This document shows, piece after piece, positions 1 to 11,345 of a stretch of DNA of 64,000 bases (its first letter is position 1; every line of letters starts with the position of its first letter). The position numbers and the translations under genes were made by a program. The stretch is from positions 50,848,960 through 50,912,959 of the forward strand of contig OZ023262.1 of assembly GCA_964006375.1 (NCBI GenBank), read 5' to 3'. This stretch comes from Tillus elongatus. Its lineage: Eukaryota > Arthropoda > Insecta > Coleoptera > Cleridae. The notes under the pieces are model-generated. The model had not been told where the DNA came from. It was given only the letters and a program-made list of their open reading frames with translations, and did not search any database.

Positions 1-890
1 AACACAGAGATCGATTCAATTTTATTTACATTCACATGCCAACAAAATGAATGTGGAATTTGATTGCAAATACTAACAATTCTGCTAAACGATCGCCAAA
101 GTCGTTTTGCAGATTTTATTGTATATTCGAGCCGGCCTCTACAGCATTTGAAAACATCATAATTCTCGTTGTTTGCCAGAAAATAACCTAACCCAACACC
201 AGAGAATGTGTTGAATTCTTTTATGATCGTCACGCCAGAGTACAGAGACGGGCTCGGGTGGACACCAGCAACATACAATCGTAAAATAACATTCCAGACG
301 GCGATTTAGTAGAACATGCCATACGCATTTTGTACTACTACTATTACTGCCGCTAGTACGACCCTACACTCCTACCCTGCATAGGAGTAAGTAAAATCAT
401 GGAGTCTGTGCTTGTTCCTAACCATTATGCCTAATAAATTAAAAGAATTAGCAATGGCTTTACGCAATTACTTTTAAGAAAAAGCAATTTATTGACTAGC
501 AATAGCTATAAGTAAAAGCAATCGCTAAATCTTCACATGAATAACATTTTAAAGCAAATGCTGCCTTTCCTACATCTCTGTGGCAATAGACAATTTGCGT
601 TGGTTTTCCATTAAATAAATTTCACATTTACCTAATAGTTTTTCACACATACAACATTACTACATGTATGAAAATACCCAAAAACATAATATGTAGTGGA
701 CAGAAAAAGAATTTTAAAATAAAAAAAATTCGAATCAATATCATGTGACCGCGACCGTTCTATTATTGGTCGTGACGTACTTGGACAGTGACTAAATGAC
801 GTGTTTACATTTGCCTTATGGTATGATAAGTACGGTCGCTTGTTTCTCAACATCGGTGTGACTTTTATTAGCGTGTTTTCCTTCTTGTTA
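1..890. other. AT-rich sequence, no recognised gene
   Basis: No coding region, repeat family or RNA gene is recognised here. Short open frames are interrupted and show no motif. On the minus strand at about 891-1037 there is an uninterrupted frame of about 49 codons that ends at a stop; its identity is unknown and it may be chance. Confidence 0.5.
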
Positions 891-1040
891 AATAGTGTAA
901 GGTGTCTTCTATTATTACTAGAAAAGTCTCTCCTGTTGTTGTAGTTGAAGTTTCTCCGAAAGCTTTTTCAATCAAACTGTTCGTCTGTTTCAGACATCTT
1001 ACAATAGAGGCATATTCGCTAGTAACTGAAACCTGCTCGA

Positions 1041-2455
1041 GTACAACCCCTGCCCAAGAAAAGATCCAAAGCGCTTCCTAGCAACTACAGGCCTATTTCT
1101 CTCCTTTCAGTCGTCTCTAAAATGATGGAAAAGTATAGAAACACCGAATTACTAAATTTTTTTTTGAAAAACAGTCTCATCCATGACAGTCAGTATGAAT
1201 TCTATCAGCGCAGATCAACTGCCGACCTCCTTTCCTTTGTCACCCATTCTTGGAATTACACTGTGAATCCCAGATTGTCGCTCTAGACATATCCAAAGCA
1301 TTCGACCAGGTCTGACACGCAGCCCTGCTTAATAAACTACCGGCCTATGGCCTACCACCAAAACTCTGTACGTGGACAGCAAATTTCCTCTCCAACCAGA
1401 GCATTTCTGTTGTCGTGAATGGCCATTCCTCTAAACTGTATCCAATTAATGCAGGAGTTTCTCAAGGTTCAGCTTTAGCCCCTACTTTGTTTCTTCTCCA
1501 CACCAATGACCTCCTCTCTAGCACATCCACCCCAGTTCTCAGTTACGCGGACGACAGCACCCTCCACTCAAATATACAATATTTTAAGCCTGCCTCTTTA
1601 GCCCAATTAGATGAGGATCGCAGACTCATGGACGGTTCTATCTCCGTGGATCTCCAAAAAACATTAGACTAGGAAAGTAGAAATCTTGTACAATTCAACT
1701 CCACCAAATCACAGTCTTGCTTTCTTTCTCATAAGATATACACCAGCCCTAGACCCATCACAATAAACATCCAAGTTATTCAAAGTAATGAGTCCTTTTC
1801 ACTTGTTGGAATTTCTGTGGATCGAAATCTCAATTGGAATTAATATGTCACATCAATTGCAGAAGCGGCTGCTAAGAAATTAGGTTTCCTCTTCTGGGCT
1901 CGCAAATACTGTTCACCAGCTAATCTTTATACCTTATATACTTCACAAATAATGCCAAACCTCGAATACTGCTCCCACATTTGGGGTGCTGCTGCTGCTT
2001 CTACACTCGCTATCCTGGACTCCATTCAAAAGAGAGCTATACGTCTCATCGGTGACCCTACCCTCACCCAAAGGCTGTCATCCCTTGCTGACCGACGTGC
2101 CGTTGGTGACCTCTCTCTATCTTTTATAGATATCTGCACGGGCACTGCTCAGATGAGCTTTCGTCCATAGTTCCTCCACCTGCTGCCCCCAACAGATCTA
2201 CCAAGAGAACAGAGCGAATGCACCCTTTTACTGTCCAGGTCACCAGACATAGAACTTCTTGTTATGCCCGCTCTTTTGTCCCGAGGACTTCCAAGTTGTG
2301 GAATTCCTTGCTGGCACATGTTTTTCCTTCTCCCCCGAACCTCCAAACCTTGAAGTCTAGAACTAACAAGTTGCCCTTTTCCTCCTTGTCGACACCCACG
2401 GTACGATATTATTTAGGCGTAAGCCCTCGTGGTGTGTTGTTGAAATAAAAAAAAA
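1041..2455 (+). pseudogene. Non-LTR retrotransposon (LINE) reverse transcriptase remnant, copy 1
   Basis: Broken reverse transcriptase gene of a LINE in the Jockey/CR1/RTE-like group; the clade is not resolved. Reading through frame changes shows RT block NYRPISLLS near 1090, a QYEF..RRSTADLL block near 1195, SQGS near 1455, the catalytic YADD box at 1544-1555, then the thumb and C-terminal part (PNLEYCSHIWG near 1955, QKRAIRLIG near 2030, RTSKLWNSL near 2288). There are several in-frame stops and at least two frame shifts, and the endonuclease domain is missing. It ends in poly-A at 2447-2455. The same C-terminus and 3' end recur inverted at 25966-26871, which defines the family. The 5' limit is approximate. 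Confidence 0.85.
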
Positions 2456-2607
2456 CTCTTTCTATTTCTTTCTGAAGCCGTGCTCTTTCGAGATGTTTCA
2501 TTTCGCCGTTGGAAATCAAAGATGTGAGGTACTACATTTTTTTTCAATCTCAGCTTCACATTCTCTATAAGTTTATGTCTCCGAAAAGTGTCCGTATCTT
2601 GTTCTAA
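2456..2607 (-). CDS. THAP-domain protein, second exon (partial)
   Basis: Open frame starting LEQDTDTF and holding RLKKNVVPHIFDF, which matches the AVPTIF-type box closing THAP domains. A polypyrimidine-AG acceptor (TTATTTCAG) ends at 2608 on the minus strand. The frame is in phase with the exon at 2725-2934 across a 117 bp intron (2608-2724). The coding frame runs directly into the poly-A of the LINE at 1041-2455, so the exon is cut or terminated there. It could be a host gene exon or a piece of a P-type transposase, since both carry THAP domains. Confidence 0.6.
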
Positions 2608-2724
2608 CTGAAATAATACGTCAGGCTTGACCACATGGAAATTACAACCTAACTTAATAACGTATGATAAGAAATGTAACCTTTATATCACTAATAGTCA
2701 TTGTGCAAATGAGGAGGTACTTAC

Positions 2725-2934
2725 ATTAAAATGGTCTTCACAACAATGTAAGGCGGTGTTCTCAGATAACTCTGGATTTTTCCTTTCATCCCGCTTTATA
2801 GCTTTGCACCATTGCTTTCTAATTTGAGACACTTTTGGAACAATCAAAAAAAAACCTGCCGCGTGTATAATTTGGTAGGTACATTCCTTTTGGAAATGAA
2901 AATCACATTTTCGGTAAATTTGCAGTTTTAACAC
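2725..2934 (-). CDS. THAP-type zinc finger, first recognised exon
   Basis: THAP domains are C2CH zinc-dependent DNA-binding modules. Visible here are FFLIVPK, then IRKQWCKAIKRDE, then the C-terminal ligand pair in CCEDHF, in the right order. The exon ends in a GTAAGT donor (2724-2719, minus), phase 0, and joins the next exon so that CCEDHFN continues into LEQDTD as in known THAP proteins. The expected N-terminal C-x(2-4)-C pair is not clear (only KECTYQ is seen), so the upstream exon may be missing or the copy decayed. The start codon is not established. Confidence 0.6.
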
Positions 2935-3695
2935 GGGGAACTTTTAGAAAAAAATCAGAAACATGCTTAGAAACCTTTCTGTGTCACTGTCGTCACTGGG
3001 GTTCTCCTCCCCCTTCTACATGCCTACAATCACCCTTAATGCATAAACAAGAACAATATAAACAAGAAAAATTTCTTCTGGGCGAAGTAAACAGGATTTT
3101 AAGGAAGTATAGCTGCAAAATGGGTAAAAGGTAGGTTATAGAGATCCAACTAAGCTGGTTTTTTCGAACTTTCCGCTCACATTTCCATTTTATCTTCTTC
3201 TCCGCCCAGCACCTCTATTCACTCCTGGTCCTGTAACTTTCTTAGCGGCCGTTTGCAAGAAAATTTTCTTGTGACATACCACAATACCTTACTAATAGTG
3301 TACAATTCTTATGAAAATTCACTACAATAATGCACTTGCTGCGTCGCCAACTTTTACTAAATTGGTTTGAGTTTTACGATACAAATAAAATAAATTACTT
3401 CTAGAAACAAAGTTTTGAAGTATTTCGAAAATAAAAATTTAACTTTTGCGTATTATGCTTATGTAGAGTGGCCAGTTCGTCTCTGGATCTATAATAAGAG
3501 AGGACTGGCTAAAAATAATAATGTTTTACGACTTGCCTTTAATGAGCATGTTTTTTATCGACGTTTCGCTTTATCTTTATTGGCATTTAATCAAATAATT
3601 CGGCAACGATTTAATACCATATGTGCAGTATTGTTTTCAGATAACAAATTATGATTTATCTGAAGTCTTCTACGAGGGAAATATTGTTAGAAAAC
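2935..3695. other. No recognised feature
   Basis: AT-rich sequence without a motif I recognise. An open frame at 3415-3654 (+) of 79 codons has no recognisable domain. Confidence 0.4.
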
Positions 3696-3699
3696 AAAA

Positions 3700-3905
3700 A
3701 AGTCTGGACGCAGCAAGTGCAGGTTATGGTGGTCCATTTTCATAAAAATGTTTTTAATGGCAAATATTATCTTTTTTGGACAAAAGGCATCAAATTTGAT
3801 ATAACCTATACACTAGAAACAATGTGCCATATTTTATAAAAATAACTTTGTCTCAAAAATTTTCCGAAAATAAACTGAAAATGTTCCCAAAAAATTACTT
3901 TCACG
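3700..3905 (+). repeat. Partial copy of the ~300 bp inverted-repeat module
   Basis: Begins with the terminal repeat TCTGGACGCAGCAAGTGC and continues into module interior (GGCATCAAATTTGAT, ATAACCTATA, CAATGTGCCATATTT). The right terminal repeat is not seen; sequence similarity fades after about 3905. Confidence 0.65.
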
Positions 3906-4494
3906 AAAATTTGCCGTTTTCTTAACAAAAATTGGCTTAAGTAATGTTACACGAAAATTATATTTCTTTCATGAAAATTCAAAAACCTTTTTTTTTATAA
4001 CAACTTACTAGACATTTATTATTAATTGCCAATGTTTTACAAAAATCTTACAAAAAATGAATTCTACGGAAACACTAAAAAAAAACTTGCTTAAATATTT
4101 TTTACACGAAAATTTGTTGAAAAAATGCATCAAACTCAAATTATATACTCAATCTGTAAATGAAATGTGAAACCGTTATTGTTTTAAGTTTTCACGGAAG
4201 TTTGAACTATTAGAAGTAAAGAAAAATATAAGTGGAAAAATTATCATATTTTTGTCACAAGCTGCCAGGAATAAGAACGTTATTTGTCTGCCATTTTGAA
4301 GTTCCATTTGATATTTGCGAAAACAATTTATCAACTAGTTATATATTATGAAAATTTAAACACAGATAATCCTATCAAAAGAATAATTTCTTACCTTTTT
4401 GTACCTTAGTTAATTTAAATAATTTCATATTTTCCTTCGAAGATTCGCTAAATAATCACTCGATTTGATCGATTACTAGAATAGAATAAAAGCC

Positions 4495-4558
4495 CTGGAC
4501 GCAGCAAGTGCGTTATAGTAGTGAATTTTCATTAAAATATTTTTAATAACAAATACAA
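4495..4558 (+). repeat. Left end of the ~300 bp module, interrupted
   Basis: CTGGACGCAGCAAGTGCG followed by the usual subterminal sequence; it stops where the mariner-like arm at 4556 begins. Confidence 0.6.
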
Positions 4559-4800
4559 AGTGGCCCATCTTTTGTACTTAAGGAGCGATTTTGAGCAAAC
4601 TTTTTTTGAAATGTGGACGGGGGAAAAGCGTAGTTTGGGGCCAAGTGGCATCCCGTTTTTTAACACCCAAGTCCTACTAGATCACCTTTAGAGGCTGCAA
4701 ATTACAAAAACCATATTAGAGATTTTTTTTTGAAAAAAAATGTCACTGAATTTGGCGACCGCTAAAATGGGTCTTTACCGAATTTCATAAAATATCCTTT
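4556..4800 (+). repeat. Left long inverted arm of a decayed mariner-like element
   Basis: This stretch (GTGGCCCATC..., GGCCAAGTGGCATCCCGTT near 4637, AAAATGGGTCTTTACCGAAT near 4763) recurs in inverted orientation at 6751-7022. A mariner-type transposase scrap lies between them, so I read the two arms as long terminal inverted repeats of one old element later invaded by the composite repeat at 4829-6140. Confidence 0.6.
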
Positions 4801-4828
4801 AGACTGCTATCAGATAAACTCAAAATAA

Positions 4829-5154
4829 AGCAAAACTCTGGACTCAGCAAGTGCGTTATGGTAGTGAATTTTCATAAAAATATTTTTTAATAGCAATAAT
4901 GTGTGTTTTTTTTAAGAAAGCAGGCATCAAATTTGATTACCAGTATAACATATATAAAAAAAAACAGTGTGCCATGTTTCATCAAAATATCTTTATTGCT
5001 TGAAAACGTACAAAAATTTCCGAAAGTAAACTTGAAGTGTTCCCGAAAAAACTCGTTTCTTGGTCAACCTTATAGGCTAATAGCAAATTGAGCTATTCAA
5101 ATATGAAGCATTTGATCAAAATTCGCTAACATAACGCACTTACTGCGTCCAGAA
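4829..5154 (+). repeat. ~300 bp inverted-repeat module (MITE-like)
   Basis: Flanked by terminal inverted repeats: left CTGGACTCAGCAAGTGCG, right CGCACTTACTGCGTCCAG, each extending about 38 bp with the adjoining GTTATGGTAGTGAATTTTC. Both ends are present. It forms the 3' part of composite repeats and may once have been a separate MITE. Confidence 0.7.
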
Positions 5155-5903
5155 TTTCTTTTCTTACAAACATGCATTATATTTCGATAGAAAATGCAAA
5201 ACTGCAATAACATAAGGCGTGTTTGATTTTAAAAAAAGAAAATTTGTAGCACCAACGACTTTTGGGCCAGCCTGTGATTGTAGAAATAATTTTTTAAGAT
5301 GTAGCTCAAGACACCCTATAATTAATATATACAAATTTTTTTCATATCTTGTATAAAAACAGATATATTGAGCTTTATTGATTTTTTACAAAAATTCTAC
5401 AAAAATTATATACCATTAAACGATAAACTCTATAGCTAAGGCTACCGCCAAGCATCAGAGAAAGGGTCTATTTGAAATGAATTTTCTGGAAATATTTTAT
5501 TAAAATGAAGGACAATGACGGTTGAAACTAAGACTTTAGGGTTTGTAAAACATTCTTCTTGAGACATTTTATTTCCATAGCCCGTATTAGATTCAAGTTC
5601 TTTGCCTAAATGTTGCCAATTTTGACGTTTAAAACGCAACTTTGACATTTTGTGGAAAACCCCAATTTATTTTTCTTTTAATGCCTATAACTTTTTTGTC
5701 TTTTGATCTACAGGGCTAAATTTTGGTAGGTAGCTTACCTATAATGATATAAACCAGTGTTTTTTTCGAATGAAAACTCAAAATTTTCCCGGAGAACCTC
5801 GTCCGATTTTCCTGACTAACGAACTTATCCAAGCCATTTACAAAAGGAAGGTACTTGCAATTTTATCAAAATCGGCCCATTATTTTTTGAGTTATCGCTG
5901 TGA

Positions 5904-5910
5904 TACATAC

Positions 5911-6000
<90 letters not shown>
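5904..6000. repeat. (CATA)n-(TA)n microsatellite
   Basis: Five CATA units followed by about 36 TA units inside composite copy A. Confidence 0.95.
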
Positions 6001-6001
<1 letters not shown>

Positions 6002-6317
6002 GAACTTATAAAAATTGAAACTGACCCCGGATATGTGTTCTGGGGAGCCTAATTAGCGCTCATTTGAAGAAATTTTTTCAAAATTCAAAAGTCGGGATCT
6101 CCTCATTGGTGAATTTTTTAAAGAAAATTCATTAAAAGTCTACCCACACAGTTCTTCATAATATTGGTAATCTTTGTTTTATTTAAACTCACAAAACATG
6201 CTTAAACTAAACATGCTCCAACGATGCAGCATTGTAATGAACATTATTCTTAATAGCAGGCTTTGAAATTACTTTCTGCTGAACAAATAACGAAATGTCA
6301 AATTTATTAGGCCAGTA

Positions 6318-6521
6318 GTGAAATTTACGTATTGTTGCTCAAGTACACTGTTAAATAAGTCTGGCTGTGTGTGTACTTTACTGCACAAAATTGAAATAGT
6401 AAAACTTCGTGGTGTCAGTGACAGGTCCATAGGTGAAGTACGTCGAATTTTTAATGATAGGTATCCAGAGTTTCACAACATTAGCAAGTCAACAATTAAT
6501 TTTATGATTTTATTGTGTTAA
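6318..6521 (+). pseudogene. Mariner-like transposase N-terminal fragment
   Basis: The frame contains EIVKLRGVSDRSIGEVRRIF and PEFHNISKSTIN, matching the first helix-turn-helix of the mariner-like transposases elsewhere in this window (e.g. 55682-56776, where FNELHPERESISKSTVSK is the equivalent). Only about 60 codons survive; no catalytic residues. It lies between the inverted arms at 4556-4800 and 6751-7022. Confidence 0.65.
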
Positions 6522-6750
6522 TAATTTCTTGTTATTTTATTATAAATTTGAGCGATATTAAGAAAATAGTAATAAACTTGTATTTAATAAATACAATGCG
6601 TATCTTTTATTAGACCAAATTAAAAATTACATTTCAAGTAAAAACATTCGTTTGGATTTGGATCCACATGGATTACTAGATAAGAAGCTTAAATTCATAA
6701 TCAACAGCCCTATTCGCCATTTAGTCGTAGAATGATTAATATCCAATATT

Positions 6751-7022
6751 TTTCCATTAAATTTGGTAAAGACCCATTTTAGCTGTCGCCGAATTCAGTG
6801 GCGTGCGCAGCTTTTTTCTTAAAAAAAATCGCTAATATGGTTTTTAAATGTTCATTCTCTAAAAGTGATCTAGTAAGCCTTCGTTGTTAAAAAACGGGAT
6901 GCCACTTGGCCCCAAAGTATACGTTTCTTCCTTCCACATTTCAAAAGAAGTTTGGTCAAAATCGCTTCATAAACAAAAAAGGAATGAGGGTGTCCCTCAT
7001 TCAAATGGGTCACTCTGTATGT
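6751..7022 (-). repeat. Right long inverted arm, partner of 4556-4800
   Basis: Inverted relative to 4556-4800: shares AACGGGATGCCACTTGGCC and GGTAAAGACCCATTTTAGC. The outer end near 7010-7020 reads GGGTCACTCTGTATG, typical of mariner-like ends. Confidence 0.6.
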
Positions 7023-7655
7023 ATGTCTTTTTTTAACGAAAGCAGTCTCAGATTTGGTTACCAGTATAACCTATGTAGTAGCAACAAAGTGCCATATTTC
7101 GTCAAAATAACGTTATTGTTTGAAGCACAAAAATGTTCGTGTGACTCTGCTATCTGTTGGTAAAAACAACGTATCATAATTGTTGATATGTGCCAATAAT
7201 GTGAAGAGTTGCCAAACACATGAAATAACTCGAAAACAATGAACGTTGTCAAATTTTTTTCCCTAAAAACATGCATTATAATTCTATAAGAAATGCAAAA
7301 AATGCAATTATATAAGGCCTGTTTGATTAAGAAAAATTTAAATTTTCATGACTAACGACTTATGGGCCACCCTGTGATTGTCAGAATAATTTTATAACAT
7401 GCAGCTCAAGACACTCTATAATTAACTTATACATTTTTTCTCATATTTTGTATAATAACGGATATATGGAGCTGTATCGTAGAAATGCGTCACACTGTGT
7501 ATATGTAAACAGACAAAAACTGAAACTAGCGTCGGATATGGGTTCTAGGGGGCCTAGTTCGCACCCATTTGAAGAAGTGTTTCCAAAATTCTAAAGCCCC
7601 AGTCTCCTCGTTAACGAATCTTTTCTACGAAAATTCGCTAAAAATATTGACTATT
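7012..7655 (-). repeat. Composite repeat copy B, decayed, without a long (TA)n array
   Basis: Contains module interior (GGTTACCAGTATAACCTATG near 7055), CACCCTGTGATTG near 7370 and the 5' block (CGGATATGGGTTCTAGG near 7535) ending near 7640. Where other copies carry (TA)n it has only GTGTATATGTAAAC, so it preserves an unexpanded state. Confidence 0.6.
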
Positions 7656-8990
7656 AAACCATGAAATCTATAACTAAAACTACTGCCAAAGCAACAGAGA
7701 AAGTATTTATTTAAAATAAATTTTATGCAAATATTTTAGAAAAATGCAGGACAACGACGGTTGAGGCTGAAACTTAAGGTTTTGTAAAACCACTTCTTGC
7801 GAAATTTTCTCTACATAACTGGCATTCGTTTTAGGTTCTTTGCCTAAAACCTGTCACTGTTGACGTTTCAGTTCACAACTTTGACGTTTTAAGTAGAAAA
7901 CTAAAATTTTCAAAGTAATTTTTCTGGTATTTCTTGACCCCTTTGTGCCAAAAAAACTGTATCTTTGTCTGTAAATATACAATAGATTTTGTTATCCACA
8001 CAAAATATTTTTGTCTTGTACGTTTTTATGATCACCAGTAACTGCCAAATTGTTTTTTTGATACCTATAATTTTCTTTCCTTTTATTTCGAGATCTAAAT
8101 CTTGGTACCTAGTTTACTTTTCATAATATAAACATGCGTATCAAATTGGTTGCCCTATCTGTGTTGTTTCCTGAGATTATCTGAAAGAAAATCGAAATTT
8201 GCACCTGTTTTTTAATGCATCTGTATACTGGCAGGTAGTCCGATAGAACAATTAATCTGCCCTACTTCGCTCGATCTTCTCCTTTCGTCTGGATTTCGTT
8301 CCGCTTGTCACTGGACCTTGGCCTCTCAGTTCAGGATGCAGACCTAGGTGACAACACACCTCAAGCTGACCCCGATGTTCTCAGCCTTTGTTTTTTCGCT
8401 CTTCGTTTCAATTCAGCAGGATAATTCTGCCCCTGGCTTTTTGGCTGTCCCCTGTGTTCAGCGTAAAATAGTGTTTTCACACTCTTTTTAAATGCATATG
8501 TCTACTGGCATGAATTCAAATATAACAGGAAATCTGCCAAAATATAGTTTCCATAAGTAAAATTTTTCGGAGCAGTGGTTTCTCAGTCAATGGTTCTAAA
8601 AAAATTTAATAAGTCATTGGTTCTGAGGCCATCTACTTTGTCTGGTTTCCTTCTATGCCTTTCTGACAGACAGTTTCAGTCTGTCATCTCTCAGTTGTCT
8701 GATTAAGCCACGACATAAAAGTCAGCTGTCAATCAACAGGTTTTCAAGAATCACATATTGCATGACATCTTCTCGGAAAGTTTTAAATTTTAACCGTGTT
8801 TTAATAATGTGACCATGTAACCAAGGTTTTATACTGTTGTCCTGTTGGGTCCTGTGTGTTGGTTGTGTGTGTAGTAAAAAAATCCGCAAGATGTCTCGCG
8901 CCAGTGTTATGTTCCCTTGCTGGCTGCTTTCCATACTTTGTTTAACTTTTGATGTGTAGTTCTCAGTTATTTTTGGGTTGTATATCATAG
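7656..8990. other. Mostly unassigned; composite-like middle at the start
   Basis: 7656-7930 still resembles the composite middle (CAACGACGGTTGAGGCTG, TGACGTTTCAG). From about 7930 to 8990 nothing is recognised; a GC-richer patch at 8240-8460 has no open frame of note. Confidence 0.45.
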
Positions 8991-9008
8991 CCGTAACTAT
9001 TTCTAGGT

Positions 9009-9046
9009 ACCTGAGGAAGCACCAAAGACGGTGCGAAATATATAAA
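9009..9046 (+). ncRNA. Hammerhead-like motif (weak)
   Basis: CTGAGGA, one extra A, stem II GCACC / GGTGC with loop AAAGAC, then GAAA. This fits the CUGANGA-N-stem-GAAA layout seen in the Penelope terminal segments here. No clear UH cleavage site or stem I is visible, so activity is doubtful. Confidence 0.4.
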
Positions 9047-9076
9047 TATATATTTGAGCTCGATAGCCATTATTGG

Positions 9077-9081
<5 letters not shown>

Positions 9082-9152
<71 letters not shown>
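9082..9152. repeat. (TA)n microsatellite
   Basis: About 35 TA units, directly followed by composite-repeat sequence. Confidence 0.95.
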
Positions 9153-9156
<4 letters not shown>

Positions 9157-10333
9157 ACATACTGATAACGCAAAAATAATAAGGAGATTTTGATCAAATT
9201 TGACGAGTATGTACCTTTATTTTGTAAGCGGCTTGGATAAGTTCGTTATCCAGGAAAATCGGCTTGGTTTTCCCGGATTTTTTTTGTTAAATTTTTATAT
9301 CTCTAGAAATAACATATTTATAGCAACCAGGTTTGGTACGTGGGTTATATGATGAAAAGTAAACTACGTTCTAAAATTTAGATCTGTAAGTTAAAAGACA
9401 AAAAAGCTATCGGCATTTTAAGAAGAAAAAAAAAAGGGATTTTCCTCTTAAAACATCAAAGTCGCGATTCGGAAGGTCAAAATTGGCAACATTTAGGGAA
9501 ACAACCTGAAGCGAATATGGGTTATGTGGAGAAAATGTAGCAAGAAGAGTGTGTTACAAACCCTTAAGTTCTAGCTTCAACCGTCATTGTCCCTCATTTT
9601 ACTAAAATATATCCAGCAAATTCATTTCAAATAGACACTTTCTCCGATTCTTTGGCAGCAGTTTTAGCTATAGAGCGTATCGTTTAATTGTTGATAAGTT
9701 TTAGCGAGTTTTCGTCGAAAAAATTCGGAGACCGCCACATTTGAATTCTGAAAAGATTTCTTCAAAGGAGCGCTAACTAGACTCCCTAGAACCCATATCA
9801 GGGGTTAGTTTCAGTTTTTATGTGTTTTTATATATACAGGCCGGCGGATTTCTACGGGAAGTTCAATATATCCGCTTTTATACAAGATACAAGAAAAAAT
9901 TGTATACCTTATTTATAGGGTGTCTTATAAAATTATTTTTGCAATCACAGGCTGGCCCATAAGTCGTTGGTGATACAATTTTTGTTTTAATCGAAAGCGC
10001 CTTATGTTATTTCATTTTTCATTTTGAAAAGAAATTCGGGACGCAGCAAGTGCATTATGGTAGCGAATTTTCTTTAAATGCTTCAAAGTTAATAGCTCAC
10101 TTTGCTATTAACCTAGGTTTCGTTGGTCAGGAAACCAGTTCTGTTTTTGGAAACATTCTTGTACATTTTCAAACAATAAAGTAATCTTGATGACATATGG
10201 TATACATTGTTTATACTATATAGATTATACTGGTAATCAAATTTTATGCCTGCCTTCTTTAAAAAAGCGTATTTAATATTTATAACATTTTTATGAAAAT
10301 TCACTACTATAACGCATTTTCTGCGTGCAGACT
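9153..10333 (+). repeat. Composite repeat copy C, rearranged
   Basis: 9153-9715 is the post-array and middle part of a composite. A second 5' block follows at 9716-9835 (CCCTAGAACCCATATCAGGG) and then tail and module to 10333 (left repeat near 10031, right repeat near 10300-10332). The array of the second piece is only TATATATACA. Confidence 0.65.
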
Positions 10334-10930
10334 CTTATTTTTTTTAAATACTCCTGTAGTTCAACATGTGTCGTCTTTACTACACGTAGGGTGTGAATGG
10401 ATTAAATATTGATGTCACCCGGTATGTTTGGGGTATTGTGATTAGAACATTCCGTGTGGGTTTAATGAAATGTCCTGCTGGTATGCGTGATTATTATAGT
10501 TACGGCCCGGTAGATGGGCACACACCCATTTCATTCAAATGATTCATCAGTTTCGTTTTTATAACAACCCTTTCTTTTGACGAGGTGGCCCGGTATTAAC
10601 TACAGGTTGTGTTTGAAAACACGCATAATTCATAAACTGTCTTGACTCCCGAAATAGAATTAATCAATGGGAAGATATAACTGGGTTAGTACAGTAAGTA
10701 ATATTAATGCCTTTGCGTGAATTAAGAGCCTAATTACTCATAAATTATGGGGTTTGTACCATAATTATTATAAACGTCAGATGAAGTGTCATCGTACTGC
10801 GTTTCTACGTAATATAGATGGAATTTATTATGTTTCGGTCACTACCTGGATTATTTCATTTGTTCGAAGGATAAATGTTCACTTCAAATGTTCAACACAA
10901 TCTGCAGTTTAGAGAATTTTTCGTTGAAAT
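10334..10930. other. No recognised feature
   Basis: No motif, repeat family or long frame recognised. Confidence 0.4.
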
Positions 10931-10969
10931 AATTCGCTAATGAGGAAGTGACAGTTCTAAATATTTTGG

Positions 10970-11109
10970 CCTTTTAGTGAATTTTCTTTAAAAAATTAAC
11001 TATGAGGAGATCCCAACTTTTCAATTTTGAAAAAATTTCTTCAAATGACGGCGAAATATGTAGGCCCCCTAGAAACCATATCCAGCGTCAGTTTCAATTT
11101 TTATATGTT

Positions 11110-11190
<81 letters not shown>

Positions 11191-11345
11191 TTATTTATTT
11201 ATATATGTTCCAAACGATAACTCAAAAAATACTAAACTGATTTAAATAAAACTTGGCAAAAATCTTGTTTGTGCAAAAACCGAGGTTGAGTTCGTTAATA
11301 ATCTTTTACGCTCAAGTTTTTGCGGTGGAAAATCGTGGAAAACTG
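10970..11345 (+). repeat. Composite repeat copy D, 5' part only
   Basis: Starts with TTTTAGTGAATTTTC and the short hairpin, carries the 5' block and the (TA)n/(TTTA)n array at 11112-11206, then a short post-array part (CAAACGATAACTCAAAAAAT) before similarity ends. Confidence 0.65.
11112..11206. repeat. (TA)n-(TTTA)n microsatellite
   Basis: About 37 TA units followed by TTTA units. Confidence 0.95.

Larger units (their letters stand above)
4829..6140 (-). repeat. Composite (TA)n repeat, full-length copy A
   Basis: Member of the dominant repeat of the window. On the minus strand it starts near 6136 with a short hairpin (GAATTTTCTTT...AAAATTC), then the CCGGGGTCAGTTTCAA-type block, the (TA)n array, a block containing GATAACTCAAAAAATAATGG and GTTCGTTAGCCAGGAAAATC-type sequence, a long AT-rich middle, and the ~300 bp inverted-repeat module (4829-5154). 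No protein-coding capacity is seen; it looks non-autonomous. Confidence 0.75.

Noticed and set aside
180..200. AACCTAACCC as telomere-like repeat
   Set aside because: Occurs once and is not tandem.
3530..3600. GAAAC motif at 3550 as another hammerhead
   Set aside because: No CUGANGA box or pairing stem II in the expected position.
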